Below, one piece after another: positions 1-5,452 of a stretch of DNA of 5,452 bases. Under the pieces are notes generated by a model that worked only from the letters and a program-made list of their open reading frames with translations, was not told the origin of the DNA and ran no database searches. The position numbers were made by a program, and so were the translations under genes. The stretch's first letter is position 1. Each line of letters starts with the position of its first letter. Source of the stretch: an uncultured Ruminococcus sp. (lineage in GTDB: Bacteria; Bacillota; Clostridia; Oscillospirales; Ruminococcaceae); the NCBI GenBank assembly GCA_947177345.1, contig CAMWUB010000131.1, positions 1 through 5,452 of the forward strand, given 5' to 3'.

Positions 1-13
1 TCAATAAATTGTC

Positions 14-34
14 ATCAATTTAATATGAATTGAT
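14..34. repeat. AT-rich inverted repeat upstream of the first coiled-coil gene
   Basis: ATCAATT (14-20) and AATTGAT (28-34) are perfect 7-bp inverted arms around a 7-nt spacer. A second pair, AATAAAT (3-9) and ATTTATT (33-39), partly overlaps it. The repeat sits where an operator would lie relative to the candidate promoter, so it could be a regulator site. In DNA this AT-rich it may also be chance. Confidence 0.25.
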
Positions 35-56
35 TTATTATATTTACTGTTATAAA
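30..56 (+). promoter_or_regulatory. Possible promoter of the coiled-coil operon
   Basis: TATAAA at 51-56 is preceded by TG at 48-49, which matches an extended -10 element. TTGATT at 30-35 is a weak -35 candidate, but the 15-bp spacing is short. Transcription would start near 63, leaving a leader of only about 15 nt that still includes the AAAGGA ribosome site (65-70) ahead of the ATG at 79. The region is so AT-rich that such matches occur by chance, and a promoter farther upstream, outside the window, is possible. Confidence 0.3.
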
Positions 57-78
57 ATTTACGGAAAGGACTTTATTT

Positions 79-1062
79 ATGAATTTAGACAATACCAAAA
101 GTGCCAAAGAGTATATTGCCGAATCTTATTCCGCTGAACTGAATGCAATTCAGGAAAAAAATAAACTCATGGAAACACCGTCAAGCATTATCGAAAAGGA
201 AAAAATTTCCCATACTCTCGAACTCGCCGAGGAAATCATTAAAATGGATATTCTCAATGAGGAAACTACTAAGGAATATACCAAACTTAACAGCATGATT
301 CAGGCTAAAAAGGACGAAATCCGCAAGCTTTACGGAATAGAAGTCACAAAGGACGGTTTACAGGCTGTGAAATCCGCTATGAAATCCGTTGAAGATGGTC
401 TGTCAGAATACATTAAAGCCAATCAGGAGGAATTTTCCAAAGCTCTCGCCGATGAAATGGAAGTCGTAAAGGCGGAAATAAAATCGGCAGAAGAAGAAAC
501 CAATAAAAAAGTAGATGCCATTAATGAAGAAATTTCCAGCTTGAAAGAATCCAACAGAAAAGAAACTCAGCGTGAAAAGGCTGAATATGACTATAATCTG
601 AAGCGTACAAGAAAACAGCAGTCAGAAGCACGTGTAAAGGAAATAGCCGAAAGAGAAAAAGCTATGTCCGCCAAGGAAGAGGAAGTCAATAACAGACGTA
701 AATCCGCTGAAGATGCACTCGCTGAAATAACTGAACTTCAGGCAAAAGTCGATGATATTGAAAATCAGCTTAATACCGCTCGTGAAAAGGGTGCGGAAGA
801 AAAATCCAAGGAACTCGGCAGGGAATACGGTTATAAAACCGCTATGGCTGAACAGGAAAGTAAATTCCAGATTACCAAACTTCAGAAAGAATATGACCGC
901 CTCAATGATAAATATAAGGCTGTCCTTGCTGAAAATGCTTCACTTTCCGCAAAACTCGACAAGTGCAACGCCGAAAGCCGTCAGCTTGCTACCGATACCG
1001 TTAAATCTACAGGCGGAATCAATATTCTTAATACGGAGAACGGACAGAACGGCAAAAAATAA
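79..1062 (+). CDS. Coiled-coil protein of unknown function, paralogue of the next gene
   Basis: I do not recognise a named family. The 327-aa product has no signal peptide or membrane segment, so it is probably cytoplasmic. It is rich in Glu, Lys and Ala, and long heptad-like stretches (about 105-245 and 255-308) predict an extended coiled coil. Residues 165-318 align without a gap to residues 217-370 of the downstream gene product (about 50 identities in 154, counted by hand). Identity is densest at ELGREYGYK (245-253) and in the tail TVKSTGGINILN (307-318), after which a 9-residue polar end follows. A weaker match at the same 52-residue offset can be traced back to about residue 70. The start is supported by AAAGGA at 65-70, 8 nt before the ATG. 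It is the first gene of a likely two-gene operon. A structural or scaffolding role is only an inference from the coiled coil; 'chromosome segregation ATPase' would be a misleading label, since no nucleotide-binding motif is present. Confidence 0.9.
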   Translation: MNLDNTKSAKEYIAESYSAELNAIQEKNKLMETPSSIIEKEKISHTLELAEEIIKMDILNEETTKEYTKLNSMIQAKKDEIRKLYGIEVTKDGLQAVKSAMKSVEDGLSEYIKANQEEFSKALADEMEVVKAEIKSAEEETNKKVDAINEEISSLKESNRKETQREKAEYDYNLKRTRKQQSEARVKEIAEREKAMSAKEEEVNNRRKSAEDALAEITELQAKVDDIENQLNTAREKGAEEKSKELGREYGYKTAMAEQESKFQITKLQKEYDRLNDKYKAVLAENASLSAKLDKCNAESRQLATDTVKSTGGINILNTENGQNGKK

Positions 1063-1088
1063 TCTCATGAAAGGATATTATAACGCTT

Positions 1089-2216
1089 ATGGTTACTGAT
1101 AAAAACACCAAGCAGGAAATACTTGACGAATATAAACGTCTCGTCGCTGAGGCTAAGGCTAAGAAAATAACCGTTCCGGCTGATGCAAAGGGCATTACAA
1201 GCAAGAACAACAAGACCGAAATGCTGAACGCTGTAAGATTACTTGAAGATGCAGTTTCAGATAAACCGGTTGTGGTTAATATTCCTGTGCCGACTGTTCC
1301 GAAGCCCGAACCAGCTCCGAAACCGGCAACAGAACCGAAGTCAATACCTGCTCCGGTAAAGAAAAATGCTACTGCTACTACTGCAACAAAATCAAAGGAG
1401 GATAATGATTTGAGTTACTTGAATCAGGAAATCGTCGAAAAAATACAGGCTCTTGATACCGCAAAGTCTCTTAAAAAGGCTGAATATAATAATATTCTCG
1501 CAGTTGAGCAGGAACTTGTTAAATTCGTTGAAATGATAAACAGAATGAAAACTAACGGTCTTGCACAGGCTGAAACCCAGAAATCCGCAACCGAAAAACA
1601 AACCGAAACTATAGAAAAAATTAAAGCTGATTCTGAAGAATCCAATAAGGCTTATATTGAACTGGCAGAAGAAAAACGCAGTCAGCTTGAAGCTGAAATA
1701 ACCGAAAATAAAAAGAAACTCGAAAATGAACGTGCCGTTGAAGAAGAAGCTTACAGCTATAAAGTAAGCGAGGAAAACAAAAAAGTTGACGATGCATGGA
1801 GTGATGAGGTTATTCGGCGTGAAGAAAAAATTGCCGAAGTTGAAGAAAAAATTGCCGAACTCAATGCCGAAATAGATTCAAAGGCTGAACTTAAAAAACA
1901 ACTCGAAAGTAAACTCGCCGAACTTCCGGAACTCATTAAAAAAGCTCAGGAAGAGGGGGCAATCGCCAAAGAAAAGGAACTCGGCAGAGATTACGGTTAT
2001 AAATCAAGTAAGGCTAAAAAGGAAACCGAAAACAATGTACAGGCACTTCAGGAAGAAATTGAAATGCTCCGCAAGGATTTTGAAGATTCACTCGCCGAAA
2101 AACAGGCAATTCAGGCTAAACTTGACAAGGCATACGAACTTAATAACGCCCTCTATATGCAGACTGTACAGTCTACAGGTGGTGTAAAGATTCTCAACAA
2201 TTCCGATAAATCATAA
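1089..2216 (+). CDS. Coiled-coil protein of unknown function with extra N-terminal segment and Pro-rich linker
   Basis: The function is unknown. The 375-aa product has no signal peptide or membrane segment. Three parts are visible. Residues 1-58 are a charged, probably helical segment. Residues 60-105 form a low-complexity linker rich in Pro, Ala, Lys and then Thr. Residues 108-375 are a predicted coiled coil. The last part is paralogous to the upstream gene product: 217-370 align without gaps to its 165-318, with shared motifs ELGRDYGYK (297-305) and TVQSTGGVKILN (359-370), followed by a five-residue polar tail. The gene begins 26 nt after the upstream stop, so the two are probably co-transcribed and may form a hetero-oligomer (inference). 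GAAAGGA at 1069-1075 is a plausible but distant ribosome site, 13 nt from the ATG. A much stronger internal site lies at 1394-1401 before an in-frame TTG (codon 108). A terminator hairpin follows 8 nt after the stop. Confidence 0.9.
   Translation: MVTDKNTKQEILDEYKRLVAEAKAKKITVPADAKGITSKNNKTEMLNAVRLLEDAVSDKPVVVNIPVPTVPKPEPAPKPATEPKSIPAPVKKNATATTATKSKEDNDLSYLNQEIVEKIQALDTAKSLKKAEYNNILAVEQELVKFVEMINRMKTNGLAQAETQKSATEKQTETIEKIKADSEESNKAYIELAEEKRSQLEAEITENKKKLENERAVEEEAYSYKVSEENKKVDDAWSDEVIRREEKIAEVEEKIAELNAEIDSKAELKKQLESKLAELPELIKKAQEEGAIAKEKELGRDYGYKSSKAKKETENNVQALQEEIEMLRKDFEDSLAEKQAIQAKLDKAYELNNALYMQTVQSTGGVKILNNSDKS
1394..1412 (+). promoter_or_regulatory. Possible internal ribosome binding site and TTG start
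   Basis: AAAGGAGG at 1394-1401 is a near-perfect Shine-Dalgarno and lies 8 nt before TTG at 1410-1412, which is in frame as codon 108 of the second coiled-coil gene. Initiation there would give a 268-aa protein consisting of the coiled coil without the N-terminal segment and linker. It is stronger than the site ahead of the annotated ATG. An out-of-frame ATG at 1405 meets a stop (TGA, 1411-1413) after two codons. The site could be accidental, because Lys-Glu-Asp codons here (AAG-GAG-GAT) produce the motif naturally. Confidence 0.4.
1821..1859 (+). repeat. Perfect 18-bp direct repeat with heptad period
   Basis: GAAGAAAAAATTGCCGAA occurs at 1821-1838 and again at 1842-1859, a period of 21 nt. 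It encodes consecutive heptads EEKIAEV and EEKIAEL (residues 245-258 of the second coiled-coil protein). The exact DNA identity, including codon choice, suggests duplication or conversion of one coiled-coil heptad. Confidence 0.8.
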
Positions 2217-2224
2217 AAAAACAA

Positions 2225-2257
2225 CTCCGGAACTTCTTACAGTTCCGGAGCTTTTTT
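2225..2257. terminator. Bidirectional rho-independent terminator between convergent genes
   Basis: CTCCGGAACT (2225-2234) and AGTTCCGGAG (2241-2250) form a perfect 10-bp stem around a 6-nt loop. On the plus strand it is followed by C and six T (2252-2257), ending the coiled-coil operon 8 nt after its stop codon. On the minus strand the stem is followed by TTG and a T-run (complement of the A-run at 2215-2221), so it can also end the lyase transcript, whose stop lies at 2275-2277. Confidence 0.92.
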
Positions 2258-2274
2258 GTGTTTTGCGTGTTAAA

Positions 2275-5200
2275 TTACTTTATTATAGCTTTTCTCATTA
2301 AAACGAGGTCAAAAACATCAAGTTTTCCGTCGCCTGTGAGGTCACCGGCTTTCCAGTCGGGAAGTGTAACATTCTGTCCGAGAAGCCATTTCTGAAGAAG
2401 TATGGCATCTTCGGTATTTACTTTACCGTCCTTATTCAAATCGCCCTGAACGTTTGCGGGTTTGGTGGTTGTAACGGTTGTAGTAGTAGCGGTTGTTGCC
2501 TTAGTGGTAGTAGTGGTTGTTGTAGTCTGAGACGGAAGTTTATAATCAACCGGAATCAGCTTCCATTTCTGACAGTTATTATCGTTCCAAGTCCACTGCT
2601 GAACGTTAGCACCGGCTGTTTTATCAGCGTTAATTACTTCCATGCATGAGAGGTCTTTTGAAGAACGTGTAACTATGGTATATGTGCCGTCCTCATTGTC
2701 AACGAATTTGAAGTACTGGTTACTGGACTTCAGGAAGTCGTTTATATAGATGTTTGCACCGTCTTTAGCGTTATCGCACTGGAGCAGGAATTTACCGTCG
2801 CCGACACCGGAGTATACATAATAATAACCCCAGTTTACTTCCTCGAAACGCCATACATTATGCGGAGCAGGATTTGAAGTATCCGTACCCCACTGCTGAA
2901 CGTTAGCACCGGCTTCAGCCTTGCCGTCCTTAATTTCAAGGAATTGTCCGCTGTTTACGTTCTGAATCATGTAATTCTTAGAGGTATCGAGTTTTGCACC
3001 GTCTTTTATGGTGATAACGTCGAGAGTCCATTTCTGGAAATCACTGTTGTTATCCTTGCTTTGTACGATATTTGCCCCTGAACTCTTTGAATCACCGTCA
3101 ACAGTCAGACAGCTTGCGTCTTTGGTTGATTTTGTAGCGATAGTATAGGTACCGTCGCCGTTATCGAAAAATTTGAATTTCTGAGCATCTTTTTCATTTT
3201 TAGACCATATTTCAATATTAGTACCGTCAGCGGTCTTACCGGCGGTAAGGTCAAGATAATATGATTTACCGTCGCCGACATATGAACGTATATAATAGTA
3301 ACCGTCACCGGCATCTTGTAATTTCCATGTATTCTGAACAGCTTCGCCGTCCGCACCCCATTGCTGAACATTTGCACCGGCTTCAGCCTTAGCACCGTCT
3401 ACATCGAGATACAGACCGCTTCCGACGTTCTTAAACATATATTTTACGCTTGTATCCATTGTAACGGCTGTCTTTGTCGGAGTTGGTGTCGGAATATCAC
3501 TGTTCGGAGTGTTTACTGTACACTTCGGACGTTCCGGCATATCGTAGCCTGTTCCCATGAAGAAACTTATATGAGGTGGCTGATTATATGCGGTATTCTG
3601 TGCAGAAACCTGTGAACGATAATGTGGGTCATGCATAAGGGTCTGTACTCTGTAGTCTGTGTCGTATGTTGTAGTGAATATTCTGATAGATTTACTATCG
3701 GCGGAGCGTACGATTAATTCTTCACGCCAGTCGCCGAAAATATCAGCGGAAAGACAAGGTGTACCTTTTGTGGTATTGCAGGTATAGTAACCGTCAGTCT
3801 GCATAAGCTGAGTTATTTTGCCGTTTTCGGTCATCTTGCTTATTTTTGCCGGAGAATCCGTAGAACCGTCGAGAATTTCACGTTCCAAATCGCCGTCCCA
3901 GTATGTCAGGAAGTTAATAGCCGGTCTGTTGCATGAGAGAGTTTCGCCCTTTACGTTCTTGACAGGTGTGGAATTATCTGTTTCTCTGTTACCCCATAAT
4001 TCCGCACCGTCATTTCCAGCCCATATATTATCAGCACAACAACGTCCGGTATCGCCCGCACCGTCGTTATGGAAGATAATTTTTCCGGTGTCGCAGTCAA
4101 TAAGCGATACACCATAGGGTTTATCTTCGTGACAAATCCACGCTTCGAGACCTTCATTAGTAGGGTCAAGGTCACCGACATGCATAGCATCGCCGTGTCC
4201 CTGATTGGTATTCCAGAGGATTTTTACGTTATCGTCGATACAGGTAGAGCCGGTAATGATTTCCTGTTTGCCGTCGCCGTCAACGTCGGCAGCCATAGTA
4301 TTATGATTACCGTCACCCCAGCCTGCTGAACTGCTACTCGTTCCGGTATCGAAATTCCACATCTTGACGAGTTTCTTGTTTTCTACCTTGTAAGCGGTAG
4401 CGGTCATTCTCGCATAGTAACCACGTCCGGTAACTACACAAGGGTGAACGCCGTCGAGATAAGCGGTAGTACCCCAGAATCTGTCAACACGGTTAGTTTT
4501 GTCGCTTGTCTTGCCCCACTTGGTAGTATCACCTCTTGCGGGTTCGTAAGGTACAGTATCGAGTGCCTCACCGGTTGCACCGTCGAAGAGAGTATAGAAC
4601 TCGTCGCCCTGTATGATAAAGCCGGAAGAATCACGGTAATCTTTTGAAGCGTCGCCGATTACTTTTCCTGTGCCGTCAACAGTACCGTCAGCGGTCTTGC
4701 AACACATCTCGGCTTTACCGTCTAAATCGTAGTCAGCAACGAAGAATTGGGTATAGTGTGCACCTGCTCTGATATTGACACCTAAATCAATTCTCCACAG
4801 ACGTTTTCCGTTGAGTTTGTAGCAGTCTATGTAAACCTTGCCGGTCTTGCCTTTCTGTGAGTTGTCTTTAGAATCAGTCGGGTCCCACTTCAGAAACAGT
4901 TCATATTCGCCATCGCCGTCCACGTCGCCTACGGACATATCATTAGGAGTATGGTTAGAACTCGGCGGACTTAATTTTATGTCAAAATACGGAGCGTCTG
5001 CCTGTATGGAGCAGGTGTCACTTGTAAGAAGTGTAGAACCGTTATAACATTCAACCTTATATACAGACTTTGCGTTTCCGGACTTGTCAAGGAAACAGGT
5101 AGCACCCTTTGTAACGGAATTGTCTTTGTCTGTGCTTGTGTAGATGAGAGTATTGTCACGATAGAGTTTAAAAACTGCATTGTCGGGGTCAGTGGCGAGG

Positions 5201-5394
5201 AAACGCCAGTTTACAAGCATACCGGAGCCGGTATTTACTGCACTTATACCTCTGTTGAGGTACTCAACAACATTTGACTGTGTGTTGTTTACTTTCACAG
5301 CGTTTGCGTAAGGTATCACGGAAAGACTATTCATAGCCGTAGCCGATAGTACGCCAGAAAGTAATGCCGACAAAATTTTTTTCTTTCTGTGCAT
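2275..5394 (-). CDS. Secreted dockerin-bearing rhamnogalacturonan lyase, PL11 family
   Basis: The 1039-aa product should cleave the alternating rhamnose/galacturonate backbone of rhamnogalacturonan I by beta-elimination, outside the cell. Domains in order: signal peptide 1-32; PL11 lyase about 34-625, beginning with a beta-sandwich and continuing as a calcium-rich beta-propeller; short Thr/Pro linker; two ricin-B/CBM13-like modules, about 649-793 and 803-950; Thr-rich linker 957-978; type I dockerin 984-1039. PL11 hallmarks (compare Bacillus subtilis YesW/YesX, recalled from memory) include NIRAGAHYT (207-215), GRGYYAR (323-329), NHNTMAADVDGDG (363-375), GHGDAMHVGDLDP (399-411), GDWREELIVR (554-563) and NTAYNQPPH (600-608). 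Acidic D.D.D.. calcium-type loops occur near 157, 221 and 370. I chose ATG at 5394 because it gives a clean signal peptide and AGGAGG lies 12 nt upstream; an in-frame GTG at 5439 would add 15 residues that include this ribosome site. Endo versus exo action cannot be told from the sequence. No partner gene follows on its strand. Confidence 0.95.
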   Translation of the reverse strand: MHRKKKILSALLSGVLSATAMNSLSVIPYANAVKVNNTQSNVVEYLNRGISAVNTGSGMLVNWRFLATDPDNAVFKLYRDNTLIYTSTDKDNSVTKGATCFLDKSGNAKSVYKVECYNGSTLLTSDTCSIQADAPYFDIKLSPPSSNHTPNDMSVGDVDGDGEYELFLKWDPTDSKDNSQKGKTGKVYIDCYKLNGKRLWRIDLGVNIRAGAHYTQFFVADYDLDGKAEMCCKTADGTVDGTGKVIGDASKDYRDSSGFIIQGDEFYTLFDGATGEALDTVPYEPARGDTTKWGKTSDKTNRVDRFWGTTAYLDGVHPCVVTGRGYYARMTATAYKVENKKLVKMWNFDTGTSSSSAGWGDGNHNTMAADVDGDGKQEIITGSTCIDDNVKILWNTNQGHGDAMHVGDLDPTNEGLEAWICHEDKPYGVSLIDCDTGKIIFHNDGAGDTGRCCADNIWAGNDGAELWGNRETDNSTPVKNVKGETLSCNRPAINFLTYWDGDLEREILDGSTDSPAKISKMTENGKITQLMQTDGYYTCNTTKGTPCLSADIFGDWREELIVRSADSKSIRIFTTTYDTDYRVQTLMHDPHYRSQVSAQNTAYNQPPHISFFMGTGYDMPERPKCTVNTPNSDIPTPTPTKTAVTMDTSVKYMFKNVGSGLYLDVDGAKAEAGANVQQWGADGEAVQNTWKLQDAGDGYYYIRSYVGDGKSYYLDLTAGKTADGTNIEIWSKNEKDAQKFKFFDNGDGTYTIATKSTKDASCLTVDGDSKSSGANIVQSKDNNSDFQKWTLDVITIKDGAKLDTSKNYMIQNVNSGQFLEIKDGKAEAGANVQQWGTDTSNPAPHNVWRFEEVNWGYYYVYSGVGDGKFLLQCDNAKDGANIYINDFLKSSNQYFKFVDNEDGTYTIVTRSSKDLSCMEVINADKTAGANVQQWTWNDNNCQKWKLIPVDYKLPSQTTTTTTTTKATTATTTTVTTTKPANVQGDLNKDGKVNTEDAILLQKWLLGQNVTLPDWKAGDLTGDGKLDVFDLVLMRKAIIK
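2278..2448 (-). other. Type I dockerin
   Basis: Residues 984-1039 hold two EF-hand-like calcium loops, each followed by a helix. The first is GDLNKDGKVNTED with ligands D985, N987, D989, N993 and D996. The second is GDLTGDGKLDVFD with D1018, T1020, D1022, D1026 and D1029. The module should bind a cohesin on a scaffoldin or cell-surface protein. The protein ends nine residues after the second loop at AIIK. Confidence 0.92.
2461..2526 (-). repeat. Thr-rich low-complexity linker
   Basis: Residues 957-978 contain 17 Thr in 22, interrupted by Lys, Ala and Val. It links the second binding module to the dockerin. Such Thr-rich linkers are typical of ruminococcal dockerin enzymes and may be glycosylated (inference). 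Confidence 0.85.
2545..2988 (-). other. Second ricin-B/CBM13-like carbohydrate-binding module
   Basis: Residues about 803-950 repeat the plan of the first module: YMIQNVNSGQFLEI, AGANVQQW, a YYYVYSGVGDGKFLL lobe, then CMEV, another AGANVQQW and CQKW. Similarity to the first module in order and spacing indicates tandem duplication. The third lobe keeps AGANVQQW, whereas the first module has the diverged SGANIVQS at that position, so the two may differ in binding-site occupancy. Confidence 0.82.
2593..2617 (-). repeat. 25-bp repeat encoding AGANVQQW, with copies at 2890-2914 and 3358-3382
   Basis: Plus-strand positions 2593-2617 and 2890-2914 are identical over 25 bases. Positions 3358-3382 carry the same stretch with three substitutions. 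They encode the Ala-Gly-Ala-Asn-Val-Gln-Gln-Trp core of three lectin lobes, which points to recent duplication or gene conversion within the binding modules. Confidence 0.8.
3016..3450 (-). other. First ricin-B/CBM13-like carbohydrate-binding module
   Basis: Residues about 649-793 show the three-lobed pattern of ricin-type lectin modules. YMFKNVGSGLYLDV opens lobe one, which ends near AGANVQQW; lobe two contains YYLDL and an IEIW segment; lobe three has CLTVDGDS and ends in FQKW. Family members bind sugars such as galactose or xylan; the ligand here is not determined, though pectic side chains would fit the catalytic domain. Confidence 0.82.
3520..5295 (-). other. PL11 rhamnogalacturonan lyase catalytic region
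   Basis: Residues about 34-625. The first roughly 100 residues (from VVEYLNRGISAVNTGSG) resemble the N-terminal beta-sandwich of PL11 enzymes. The remainder carries the propeller with repeated acidic loops DVDGDGEYE, DYDLDGKAE and DVDGDGKQE, which fit calcium sites known in this family. The region is full length with no visible gap. It holds 16 cysteines, including two adjacent Cys-Cys pairs. Confidence 0.93.
5299..5394 (-). other. Signal peptide of the lyase
   Basis: Residues 1-32 have a basic N-region (HRKKK, 2-6), a hydrophobic core (about 7-27) and a likely signal peptidase I site after Ala-Asn-Ala (30-32). There is no lipobox cysteine, so the mature enzyme should be released rather than lipid-anchored. 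Confidence 0.9.
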
Positions 5395-5406
5395 AAAAAA
5401 ATCATT

Positions 5407-5412
5407 CCTCCT
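5407..5412 (-). promoter_or_regulatory. Ribosome binding site of the lyase
   Basis: The minus strand reads AGGAGG here, 12 nt before ATG at 5394. A second GAGGAG (5443-5448) sits only 3 nt before an in-frame GTG at 5439, too close for efficient initiation. This decides for the ATG. No convincing promoter is visible in the 40 bases left upstream; it probably lies beyond the window. Confidence 0.75.
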
Positions 5413-5452
5413 GTAAAAATTACTTAAAAATTTATCCACAAACTCCTCAAAT

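Noticed and set aside
425..430. AGGAGG inside the first coiled-coil gene
   Set aside because: No ATG, GTG or TTG follows at a usable distance; it simply encodes part of Asn-Gln-Glu-Glu.
752..1099. 115-codon plus-strand reading frame overlapping the end of the first coiled-coil gene
   Set aside because: Wholly explained as a frame shadow of the well-supported gene at 79-1062; no ribosome site. Its last ten codons (from ATG 1067) also lack a Shine-Dalgarno.
79..2216. SMC, Rad50 or chromosome segregation ATPase identity for the coiled-coil genes
   Set aside because: No Walker A, Walker B or signature motif; any resemblance would come from coiled-coil composition.
79..2216. A phage structural module
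   Set aside because: No capsid, tail, portal or terminase gene nearby; coiled-coil content alone does not support it.
3951..4190. Minus-strand reading frame within the lyase, with several others on both strands at 3105-5180
   Set aside because: All lie inside the continuous PL11/CBM coding frame, lack ribosome sites and give no recognisable protein.
5395..5439. GTG start for the lyase at 5439, adding 15 residues
   Set aside because: Its GAGGAG is only 3 nt away, the extension contains the AGGAGG of the ATG start, and it would put a charged stretch ahead of a normal signal peptide.

Overview
The window looks like chromosomal DNA from a fibre-degrading, anaerobic Gram-positive bacterium of the Ruminococcus type. 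This rests on three things: a secreted pectin-degrading enzyme carrying a C-terminal type I dockerin, the threonine-rich linker in front of that dockerin, and a moderately AT-rich composition with strong purine-rich ribosome binding sites. The genus is an inference; no rRNA or marker gene is present.

Layout: an AT-rich leader (1-78) precedes two tandem plus-strand genes, 79-1062 and 1089-2216, separated by 26 nt and probably co-transcribed. Both encode cytoplasmic, highly charged, predicted coiled-coil proteins of unknown function. Aligned by hand they are paralogues: the last 154 shared positions line up without a gap, at about one third identity. They share two unusual motifs, ELGR(E/D)YGYK and a near-terminal TV.STGG(I/V).ILN. 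The second protein has an additional N-terminal helical segment and a Pro/Ala/Lys-rich linker. At the linker/coiled-coil junction lies a near-consensus Shine-Dalgarno followed by an in-frame TTG, which may give a second, shorter product. A strong hairpin at 2225-2250 ends this operon.

The rest of the window (2275-5394, minus strand) is one large convergent gene. It encodes a secreted multidomain rhamnogalacturonan lyase: signal peptide, PL11 catalytic beta-propeller, two ricin-B/CBM13-like modules, Thr-rich linker and dockerin. The same hairpin has U-tracts on both sides and probably terminates both transcripts.

The enzyme should act outside the cell, cleaving the rhamnogalacturonan I backbone of pectin while attached through its dockerin to a cohesin scaffold. 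Nothing in the sequence ties the coiled-coil pair functionally to the lyase; they are only convergent neighbours. The least explained part of the window is the coiled-coil pair, with its conserved tail motif and possible internal start. No RNA genes, CRISPR arrays or insertion sequences were seen.
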